Positions 1 through 5,083 of a DNA stretch of 5,083 nucleotides are shown here, piece by piece. The number at the start of each line of letters is the position of its first letter. Position 1 is the stretch's first letter. A model generated the notes under the pieces. That model was not told where the DNA came from. It saw nothing but the letters and a program-made list of their open reading frames with translations, and did no database searches. The DNA is from an uncultured Rhodospirillaceae bacterium (GTDB lineage: Bacteria > Pseudomonadota > Alphaproteobacteria > Rhodospirillales > Casp-alpha2): assembly GCA_913048145.1 (NCBI GenBank), contig CAJWVP010000228.1, forward strand, positions 1 through 5,083. Reading direction: 5' to 3'. The position numbers and the translations under genes were made by a program.

Positions 1-40
1 GTCCAGCACCCAACCGCCCCTCCCAGGAAAGATCAGCACC

Positions 41-56
41 TGGCTATATATTGATT
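41..56. promoter_or_regulatory. Isolated NrdR-box-like core
   Basis: The ten central bases CTATATATTG match the core of the published NrdR box (acaCwAtATaTwGtgt) at every position, but the flanks do not; overall 11 of 16 positions match. NrdR boxes normally work as pairs about 31-32 bp apart centre to centre, and I found no partner at that spacing on either side. It lies 211 bp upstream of the second box of the tandem pair. It may be a remote site, a site for a gene left of the window, or chance in AT-rich DNA. Confidence 0.25.
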
Positions 57-66
57 GGCGCCAATC
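53..66. repeat. Perfect 14-bp palindrome
   Basis: GATTGGCGCCAATC is identical to its own reverse complement with no spacer. It overlaps the right edge of the NrdR-like core at 41-56. A gapless palindrome of this length suits a dimeric DNA-binding protein better than an RNA hairpin. The sequence does not fit the FNR/Anr pattern TTGAT-N4-ATCAA, and I cannot assign a regulator. Confidence 0.45.
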
Positions 67-120
67 TAGGTATGGCGCAGTTGGCTCGGCCTGATATTAC
101 CGAAATCATATCCCAACGAG

Positions 121-147
121 ATATGAGGGTCCAAATACCCTCCATAT
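121..147. repeat. Inverted repeat, possible hairpin
   Basis: ATATGAGGGT (121-130) pairs with ACCCTC (137-142) and, after one bulged C, with ATAT (144-147), giving a 10-bp stem around the six-base loop CCAAAT. No run of T follows on either strand, so it is a poor intrinsic terminator. It could be a remnant terminator of an upstream gene or an operator. Confidence 0.35.
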
Positions 148-161
148 TTACCTGGCATCGC

Positions 162-194
162 TCCGATTCGGACAAGAGAATCTAGCGATTCGCT
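162..194. promoter_or_regulatory. Two CGATTCG-centred palindromes with three GANTC sites
   Basis: TCCGATTCGGA (162-172) and AGCGATTCGCT (184-194) are both 11-base palindromes sharing the core CGATTCG. Their centres are 22 bp apart, about two helical turns. The cores contain GATTC at 165-169 and 187-191, and GAATC lies between them at 178-182. In Alphaproteobacteria GANTC is the target of the CcrM adenine methyltransferase and is read by GcrA. The cluster ends about 43 bp before the predicted -35 element of nrdJ, so a cell-cycle or methylation input is possible but unproven. Confidence 0.35.
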
Positions 195-219
195 GCTAAT
201 GCACATATCCAAACGATTT

Positions 220-235
220 ACACAAAATAAAGTAT
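220..235 (+). promoter_or_regulatory. NrdR box 1 (distal)
   Basis: ACACAAAATAAAGTAT matches the NrdR consensus acaCwAtATaTwGtgt at 13 of 16 positions, including the invariant C and G of the two half-sites. It ends one base before the predicted -35 hexamer and 16 bp before a second box. NrdR is the zinc-ribbon/ATP-cone repressor that senses ATP and dATP and shuts off ribonucleotide reductase genes. The call rests on the match, the pairing and the position before a ribonucleotide reductase gene. Confidence 0.7.
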
Positions 236-236
236 T

Positions 237-265
237 TTGATGCCAAATTGGCCTCTATATATGGT
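237..265 (+). promoter_or_regulatory. Predicted sigma-70-type promoter of nrdJ
   Basis: TTGATG (237-242) as -35 and TATGGT (260-265) as -10 are separated by the optimal 17 bp, each matching four of six consensus bases. Transcription would start near 271-273. The -35 element sits between the two NrdR boxes and the -10 lies inside the second box, so NrdR binding would block RNA polymerase. Other readings of the TATATATGG run as -10 give worse spacing. Confidence 0.5.
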
Positions 266-267
266 AT
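252..267 (+). promoter_or_regulatory. NrdR box 2 (proximal)
   Basis: CCTCTATATATGGTAT matches the NrdR consensus at 12 of 16 positions, with nine of the ten core bases correct. It starts 16 bp after box 1, so the centres are 32 bp apart, which is the helical phasing typical of functional NrdR box pairs. It covers the predicted -10 hexamer of nrdJ. Confidence 0.65.
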
Positions 268-271
268 TTTA

Positions 272-478
272 CTGTTGCGGGTCAAAATTCGATACGCTAC
301 ATTCCGTTGCTGTTGCACCTGGGCACGCACGATATCTGGTATCCCCTAGCCGAGAGACAGGGGCTAATAAAAGCCAGAGTTGGGCAAAGAAGAATGACTC
401 GCTCAAGAAGGTCGCAACCGGGGCGCCGAGTTAGGGTCCAAAACAAGTCTATAACCCGAGACCTACCGTGGGGGCACA
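272..478 (+). other. Long 5' leader of nrdJ
   Basis: If the promoter call is right, the mRNA has an untranslated leader of about 205 nt. It contains CCCCT (343-347) pairing with AGGGG (359-363), enclosed by CTGG (336-339) with CCAG (374-377). A competing small hairpin forms from GGCT (362-365) and AGCC (372-375). CCCC at 343-346 could also pair with the G-run just before the start codon. I found no B12 box (GCCACTG-like) and no recognisable cobalamin riboswitch core. Open frames through this stretch have no good ribosome-binding site and lack recognisable protein features, so I do not call a gene. Confidence 0.4.
470..474 (+). promoter_or_regulatory. Ribosome-binding site of nrdJ
   Basis: A run of five G ends four bases before the ATG at 479. 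It is a non-canonical but usable Shine-Dalgarno element, and it supports 479 as the start. The N-terminal residues that follow also read like the usual beginning of alphaproteobacterial NrdJ. Confidence 0.45.
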
Positions 479-3400
479 ATGCGGATAACGCGACATTTCA
501 CGAAACAAACAAAATCTGCCTACGCGGCTTTCGAATTTCGCACGGCTTCCAGTGAAATTCGGAACCCAGACGGCTCTGTCGTCTTTAATCTGGAGGAAAT
601 GGAAGTTCCCACGGCCTGGTCGCAGGTGGCCTGCGATGTCTTGGCGCAGAAGTATTTTCGGAAGGCCGGCGTTCCGGCCCGCCTAAAGAAGGTGGAGGAG
701 AACGACGTTCCTTCTTGGCTGTGGCGCAGCGAACCCGATGACGACGCCCTATCCGATCTTCCCGAAGACGACCGGTTCGGTGGCGAGACCAGCGCAAAGC
801 AGGTTTTTGATCGCTTGGCTGGCACCTGGACATATTGGGGCTGGAAAGGCGGCTACTTCGACGGTGAGGAAGACGCCCACCACTTCTTTGACGAAATGCG
901 TTATATGTTGTGCGCTCAGTTCGCCGCCCCGAATTCGCCGCAATGGTTCAACACGGGGTTGCATTGGGCCTATGGAATCGACGGCCCCGCTCAAGGACAT
1001 CACTACGTGGACTTCCAAACGGGGAGCCTGGTACGTTCTGAATCCGCCTATGAACACCCTCAACCGCACGCCTGCTTCATTCAAAGCGTCTCAGACGACT
1101 TGGTCAACGATGGCGGTATCATGGATCTGTGGACCCGCGAAGCGCGGCTATTTAAGTATGGGTCAGGTACCGGGTCCAACTTTTCAAAGATTCGCGGCGA
1201 CGGCGAGCCGTTGTCGGGTGGCGGTAAATCCTCGGGCCTGATGAGCTTCCTGAAGATTGGTGACCGCGCCGCCGGCGCCATTAAATCCGGCGGCACGACG
1301 CGGCGCGCGGCGAAGATGGTGGTTGTCGATGTCGACCATCCGGACATTGATGATTTCATCAATTGGAAGGTGTTGGAAGAGCAGAAAGTGGCGTCCCTGG
1401 TCGCCGGTTCACGAATGATCTCGAAGCATTTGAACGAGGTCATGTCGGCTTGCCATGACGACGCGGTGGGTGCCAAAGACCGCTACGATGTCAAGAAAAA
1501 CAAGGGCCTGAAGAAGGCGGTCATCGCCGCGCGCAAGTCCCTTATCCCGGAAAACTATATTCATCGGGTCATCGAGTTTGCCCGCCAGGGTTACACGGAA
1601 ATGGAATTCCCGACCTACAACACGGATTGGGACTCCGGCGCCTATCTGACCGTGTCGGGCCAAAACTCCAACAACTCCATCCGGGTTACCAACGAATTCC
1701 TGGAAAAGGTCCTCAGTGATGGGGATTGGGATCTGCTTCGCCGCAAAGACGGTGAAATTTCAAAAACGGTCAAGGCGAAGGACTTGTGGAACGATATCGG
1801 GTATTCCGCGTGGGCCTGCGCCGACCCGGGGATTCAGTACGACACAACGATCAACGAATGGCACACCTGTTCTAGCACGGACCGGATCAACGCCTCTAAC
1901 CCGTGTTCCGAATACATGTTCCTCGACGACACGGCGTGCAACCTGGCGTCCCTGAATCTGTTCATGTTCCGCCAGGACGACAATTCCTTTGACGTCGAAG
2001 GTTTCGAGTATGCCGTTCGGCTGTGGACCATGACGTTGGAGATCGCCGTGCTCATGGCGCAGTTCCCGTCGGCGCGGATCGCAGAACTGTCATACAAGTT
2101 CCGGACGCTGGGCCTCGGCTTTGCCAACATCGGTGGCTATCTCATGGCGACCGGTTATGGCTACGACTCGGTTGAAGGCCGCGCAATCTGCGGTGCGATT
2201 TCGGCGCTCATGACTGGTACGTGCTATGCTACGTCGGCGGAAATGGCTGAAGAATTGGGGCCGTTCTCGAGCTTCGAGGAAAACCGCGAACCCATGCTTA
2301 AAGTCATGCGCAACCACCGCCGTGCGGCGCGTGGTGCGGTGGACAGCTATGAAGAACTCTCAGTTCTACCGGTTCCGTTGAACGCCGAAGAGAACCCGGA
2401 TGCCGATTTGGCCACGGCGGCGGTGCGTGCCTGGGATCTAGCGCTCGACCGCGGTGAAGCGTTTGGCTACCGCAACGCACAGGTATCCGTGATCGCGCCC
2501 ACTGGGACCATCGGTCTCGTCATGGACTGCGATACCACGGGCATCGAACCTGACTTCGCCTTAGTGAAGTTCAAAAAGCTTGCCGGCGGCGGCTACTTCA
2601 AGATCATCAACCGCATGGTCCCAGTCGCGTTGCGCAACATGGGCTACGGCGACGATGAGATCAAAACAATGATCAGCTACGCCACCGGGCACGGTTCCTT
2701 GAAGGATGCGCCGGGCATCAATCATGTAACTCTTGCCAGCAAAGGTTTTAACGACGATGTCATCACCCTGATAGAAAATGTCCTTGGCGAGGCCTTCGAC
2801 ATCAAGTTTGTGTTTAACAAGTGGACTTTGGGGGAAACGTTCTGCAAAGAAACTCTTGGCTTCTCCGATGACCAATTGGAGGACGTGAGCTTCGACATGT
2901 TGAAGGCGCTAGGGTTTTCGAAGGCGGAAATCGAAGCTGCGAATACGCATGTTTGCGGCGCCATGACCCTTGAGGGCGCACCAAATATGGCAGATAAGCA
3001 CCTCCCTGTGTTCGACTGTGCCAACCCTTGCGGGCGGATCGGTAAACGGTTCCTCTCCGTCGATAGCCACATCCGCATGATGGCTGCCTCCCAGCCGTTC
3101 ATTTCAGGCGCCATTTCCAAAACCATCAACATGCCAAACGCGGCGACGGTTGAGGACTGCATGGAAGCCTACATGCTGTCCTGGCGTCTCGGGATCAAAG
3201 CGAACGCGCTATACCGTGACGGCTCAAAATTGTCCCAGCCGCTCTCCGCCGCTCTGGTGGATGAAGAGGACTTAGCCGAAGACCTAGAAGAAGCGGTCGC
3301 CGGGTCACCGTCTACAGTCCGCGCGGAGATCGTCGCGGAACGCATCGTCGAACGGTTCGTCGCCGAGCGGCTTCGCCCGCCACACCGCCGCAAGGGCTAC

Positions 3401-4162
3401 ACCCAGAAGGCGACCGTCGGCGGACACAAGGTCTACTTGCGAACCGGCGAGTACGAAGACGGTCGGCTGTCGGAGATCTTTATCGATATGCACAAGGAGG
3501 GCGCGGCCTTCCGTTCGTTGATGAACAACTTCGCCATCGCCATTTCCATCGGCCTCCAGTACGGCGTTCCGTTGGAGGAATTCGTGGAGGCCTTCACCTT
3601 CACCCGCTTCGACCCATCGGGCACGGTGACCGGCAACGACACCATCAAGATGTCGACCTCCATCCTGGATTACATCTTCCGCGAACTGGCTGTTTCCTAC
3701 TTGGGTAGAAACGACCTGGCGCATGTTGAACCAAAAGACCTACTGCCGGACGCCATGGGTCAGGGTGCCAAAGAAGGAAATCTTCCAGCCTCCGCCGACG
3801 ATACCCTGGAAGCAGTTCAGAAGGTTGCGAGCCGCGGTTATCTCCGAAAGCTGCTGGTGATCGATGGTGCCAAGGCCGGATCCAGAAACGTTCAGGCGGC
3901 GGTCGCAACCGAAGTAGTTGCAGAGCCGTTGCCGCAGGCTGTGGGTGCGCAAGTAACGCCGCGCGAAGAGATTTCACAGTCGATGCAAGCCATCTCGACC
4001 GAAGTTATGGAAAAGGTAGACCTCCAGATGGATCAAGCCCGCGAAGCCCGAATGAAGGGTTACGAGGGCGATCCGTGTGGCGAATGCGGAAACTTCACCC
4101 TGGTCCGTAACGGGACATGCATGAAATGCAACACCTGCGGAGCGACAAGCGGATGTTCGTGA
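479..4162 (+). CDS. nrdJ: Coenzyme B12-dependent (class II) ribonucleotide reductase
   Basis: This cytoplasmic enzyme reduces ribonucleotides to deoxyribonucleotides using a thiyl radical generated from adenosylcobalamin, so it needs neither oxygen nor a separate radical subunit. Seen in the 1227 residues: NSPQWFN (152-158); C199 in ACFIQS, the N-terminal redox cysteine; GSGTGSN (228-234); SGGTTRR (270-276); QNSNNSIRV (395-403); NPCSE (474-478) with N474, radical-site C476 and E478; C487, the redox partner, 11 residues after C476 as in Thermotoga NrdJ (C322/C333); PTGTIG (674-679) and GIEP (688-691). The barrel ends near 918 and is followed by an acidic, charged linker and a TSCPD-type domain (about 983-1078). 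A second linker leads to a cysteine-rich tail (C1200, C1203, C1214, C1217, C1220, C1226), expected to bind zinc and re-reduce the active site. Length fits the long proteobacterial form. No break or missing catalytic residue is seen. It is probably repressed by NrdR and is monocistronic. Confidence 0.97.
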   Translation: MRITRHFTKQTKSAYAAFEFRTASSEIRNPDGSVVFNLEEMEVPTAWSQVACDVLAQKYFRKAGVPARLKKVEENDVPSWLWRSEPDDDALSDLPEDDRFGGETSAKQVFDRLAGTWTYWGWKGGYFDGEEDAHHFFDEMRYMLCAQFAAPNSPQWFNTGLHWAYGIDGPAQGHHYVDFQTGSLVRSESAYEHPQPHACFIQSVSDDLVNDGGIMDLWTREARLFKYGSGTGSNFSKIRGDGEPLSGGGKSSGLMSFLKIGDRAAGAIKSGGTTRRAAKMVVVDVDHPDIDDFINWKVLEEQKVASLVAGSRMISKHLNEVMSACHDDAVGAKDRYDVKKNKGLKKAVIAARKSLIPENYIHRVIEFARQGYTEMEFPTYNTDWDSGAYLTVSGQNSNNSIRVTNEFLEKVLSDGDWDLLRRKDGEISKTVKAKDLWNDIGYSAWACADPGIQYDTTINEWHTCSSTDRINASNPCSEYMFLDDTACNLASLNLFMFRQDDNSFDVEGFEYAVRLWTMTLEIAVLMAQFPSARIAELSYKFRTLGLGFANIGGYLMATGYGYDSVEGRAICGAISALMTGTCYATSAEMAEELGPFSSFEENREPMLKVMRNHRRAARGAVDSYEELSVLPVPLNAEENPDADLATAAVRAWDLALDRGEAFGYRNAQVSVIAPTGTIGLVMDCDTTGIEPDFALVKFKKLAGGGYFKIINRMVPVALRNMGYGDDEIKTMISYATGHGSLKDAPGINHVTLASKGFNDDVITLIENVLGEAFDIKFVFNKWTLGETFCKETLGFSDDQLEDVSFDMLKALGFSKAEIEAANTHVCGAMTLEGAPNMADKHLPVFDCANPCGRIGKRFLSVDSHIRMMAASQPFISGAISKTINMPNAATVEDCMEAYMLSWRLGIKANALYRDGSKLSQPLSAALVDEEDLAEDLEEAVAGSPSTVRAEIVAERIVERFVAERLRPPHRRKGYTQKATVGGHKVYLRTGEYEDGRLSEIFIDMHKEGAAFRSLMNNFAIAISIGLQYGVPLEEFVEAFTFTRFDPSGTVTGNDTIKMSTSILDYIFRELAVSYLGRNDLAHVEPKDLLPDAMGQGAKEGNLPASADDTLEAVQKVASRGYLRKLLVIDGAKAGSRNVQAAVATEVVAEPLPQAVGAQVTPREEISQSMQAISTEVMEKVDLQMDQAREARMKGYEGDPCGECGNFTLVRNGTCMKCNTCGATSGCS

Positions 4163-4196
4163 GCAAAAGAGTATAGGGATCCTCCCTGGGAAACTC

Positions 4197-4239
4197 GGGG
4201 CGATTGTCGGGGACCCTCCTCGGCATCGCCCCTTTTTTT
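4197..4239 (+). terminator. Strong intrinsic terminator after nrdJ
   Basis: GGGGCGAT (4197-4204) pairs perfectly with ATCGCCCC (4225-4232). After a bulged T at 4205 the stem continues with seven more pairs (4206-4212 with 4218-4224, two of them G-T) closed by the loop ACCCT. Seven T follow immediately (4233-4239). It starts 34 bp after the nrdJ stop and should separate nrdJ from the next gene. Confidence 0.93.
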
Positions 4240-4288
4240 GTTAGACGGATATTGTGCGCATTCATATTGGTTAACTTTGTATAGCCAA

Positions 4289-4311
4289 ATGCTATTGTAA
4301 TTCAATAGCAT
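4289..4311. repeat. 9-bp inverted repeat, operator-like
   Basis: ATGCTATTG (4289-4297) and CAATAGCAT (4303-4311) are perfect inverted repeats around the spacer TAATT. The 14-bp centre-to-centre arm spacing and AT-rich sequence suit a dimeric helix-turn-helix regulator, and no T-run follows to make a terminator. It lies 109 bp before the receiver-hydrolase start codon, inside its likely promoter region. Which regulator binds cannot be told. Confidence 0.5.
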
Positions 4312-4336
4312 CCACGTCATGTTTTGTAGGATATGA

Positions 4337-4372
4337 AGGTTGTAGGTGGCGCAACCTATTCGGATACGAATA
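4337..4372. repeat. Two adjoining dyads upstream of the receiver-hydrolase gene
   Basis: AGGTTG (4337-4342) pairs with CAACCT (4352-4357) across nine bases. It is followed directly, sharing one base, by TATTCG-GATA-CGAATA (4357-4372), with 6-bp arms and a 4-base spacer. Both lie within 85 bp of the ATG at 4420. They may be operators or a hairpin pair in the mRNA leader. I could not place a convincing -35/-10 promoter around them. Confidence 0.35.
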
Positions 4373-4419
4373 TGTAGCGTTAATATCCTTACCCAAACTG
4401 GACTTTATCCTGGCAAGAC

Positions 4420-5083
4420 ATGGAAGAACAGAACAACGCCCGTATCTACATCGTCGACGATGACAGCCTCTCTGCAAAGGTCATGTCAGCGTTGCTGAGT
4501 GATTCCGGACACACCGTTGTCTCAACCACCGATGCCGCCTCAGCCTTCGACAAAATCCTCGATGCCAAGCCGGACTGCGTTATCTGCGAAATGATGATGC
4601 CTGTGGTCGATGGGTTGAACCTATGCAAACGCATCCGCGAGACCCCCGACTTGGCCAGCATACGTTTTATCATGGTTTCGGCGAAGGCCTATGAATTTGA
4701 CCAAAAGCGCGCCTTCGAGTTTGGCGCCGATGGCTACATCCGCAAACCCCTTAACACGGAGACATTTGCAAGTCTGGTAAACCGTATTTTGGACGACCAT
4801 ATCGACATGAAATTCTGGGGAGTGCGTGGCACGCTTCCTGTGCCTGGCGACCAAACGCTCAAGTATGGTGGAAATACCTCTTGCGTCACCCTGGAATTTC
4901 CTCGCGAACAGTTCTTCATTTTCGACGGCGGTAGCGGCATCAAGAATCTCGGTGACTCCTTGATGGCCGAGAAGCGTAGCCGCATTCGCGCTCGCATTTT
5001 CATTTCGCATCCCCACTGGGATCATATTAACGCAATTCCCTTCTTCACCCCTCTGTACGTGCAGGGAAATGAATTCGAGATTC
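4420..5083 (+). CDS. Receiver domain fused to MBL-fold hydrolase (partial, 3' end outside window)
   Basis: The 221 visible residues form two domains. Residues 8-125 are a CheY-like receiver with acidic pocket D13/D14 (IVDDD), switch residue S87 and invariant K109 (RKP). At the phospho-acceptor position, in PDCVICEMMMP, E57 replaces the usual Asp. From about 130 a metallo-beta-lactamase fold begins: KFWGVRGTLPVPG, KYGGNTSC (148-155), FIFDGGSGI (166-174) and the metal-binding HxHxDH motif as H197, H199, D201, H202. This resembles the PhnP/RNase Z-like branch, whose members hydrolyse phosphodiester or related bonds; the substrate here is unknown. No signal peptide or membrane segment is visible, so it is probably cytoplasmic. 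ATG 4420 is chosen because an in-frame stop lies at 4381 with no other start between; the Shine-Dalgarno is weak. The terminator and 257-bp gap before it suggest its own promoter. Confidence 0.88.
   Translation, partial: MEEQNNARIYIVDDDSLSAKVMSALLSDSGHTVVSTTDAASAFDKILDAKPDCVICEMMMPVVDGLNLCKRIRETPDLASIRFIMVSAKAYEFDQKRAFEFGADGYIRKPLNTETFASLVNRILDDHIDMKFWGVRGTLPVPGDQTLKYGGNTSCVTLEFPREQFFIFDGGSGIKNLGDSLMAEKRSRIRARIFISHPHWDHINAIPFFTPLYVQGNEFEI

Larger units (their letters stand above)
1..219. other. Non-coding region upstream of the nrdJ promoter
   Basis: I see no convincing gene here. The forward frames 1 and 2 are closed by stops at about 52-54 and 92-94, and the longest minus-strand ATG frame I followed gives only about 21 residues. 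The stretch is instead rich in short palindromes, listed separately: 53-66, 121-147, 162-172 and 184-194. It could include the end or start of a neighbour lying left of the window, but nothing in the sequence identifies one. Confidence 0.6.

Noticed and set aside
121..147. Intrinsic terminator of an upstream gene
   Set aside because: The hairpin lacks a T-run on either strand and no gene end was found before it.
237..434. A 65-codon open frame in the nrdJ leader
   Set aside because: It begins inside the predicted promoter, has no ribosome-binding site, its start overlaps NrdR box 2, and its product has no recognisable features.
126..442. Direct repeat AGGGTCCAAA at 126-135 and 433-442
   Set aside because: A single 10-base repeat in about 480 bases is not far from chance, and one copy is inside a hairpin; no wider repeat unit surrounds it.
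272..478. Cobalamin riboswitch upstream of nrdJ
   Set aside because: Neither the GCCACTG-type B12 box nor the conserved core pattern could be found in the leader or further upstream.
307..555. An 82-codon open frame overlapping the start of nrdJ
   Set aside because: It overlaps nrdJ in another frame, is Arg-rich as expected of a shadow frame, and has no supporting start signals.
4174..4217. Antiterminator pairing of AGGGATCC (4174-4181) with GGACCCT (4211-4217)
   Set aside because: It needs a bulge and is far weaker than the terminator stem; the downstream gene has a separate upstream region, so readthrough control is not supported.
4060..4320. Minus-strand open frames across the nrdJ end and the intergenic region
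   Set aside because: They run antisense through the conserved cysteine tail and the terminator, with no recognisable protein motif or start signal.

Overview
The window carries one complete gene, the start of a second gene, and two regulatory intergenic stretches, all on the + strand. The long gene (479-4162) encodes a 1227-residue coenzyme B12-dependent (class II) ribonucleotide reductase, NrdJ, with every catalytic motif intact. Its type, the G/C-rich third codon positions in a moderate-GC background, and the GANTC sites upstream all point to an alphaproteobacterium, possibly Rhodospirillales-like. That placement is inference from general resemblance, not from a search.

Region by region: positions 1-219 hold no convincing gene but several palindromes, including a 14-bp perfect palindrome next to an isolated NrdR-like core and a cluster of three GANTC sites. 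Positions 220-267 hold two NrdR-box-like 16-mers separated by exactly 16 bp, bracketing and overlapping a plausible sigma-70 promoter (237-265). This is the classic layout for repression of ribonucleotide reductase genes by NrdR. A leader of about 200 nt follows (about 272-478), with modest RNA helices and no recognisable cobalamin riboswitch. nrdJ ends at 4162 and is closed by a strong intrinsic terminator (4197-4239).

The next intergenic stretch (4240-4419) is AT-rich and contains three dyads, the best with 9-bp arms. The second gene begins at 4420 and runs off the window. Its 221 visible residues are a CheY-like receiver domain fused to the N-terminal part of a metallo-beta-lactamase-fold hydrolase of the PhnP/RNase Z-like type. 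The receiver has its acidic pocket, Ser and Lys switch residues, but the phospho-acceptor Asp is replaced by Glu.

The two genes are unlikely to form an operon: a strong terminator and 257 bp separate them, and the second has its own dyad-rich upstream region. nrdJ supplies deoxyribonucleotides and is probably controlled by the NrdR nucleotide sensor. The receiver-hydrolase is a separate signalling protein whose target is unknown. The most interesting signals are the Glu-for-Asp receiver fused to a metallohydrolase and the well-spaced NrdR box pair with the unexplained long leader.
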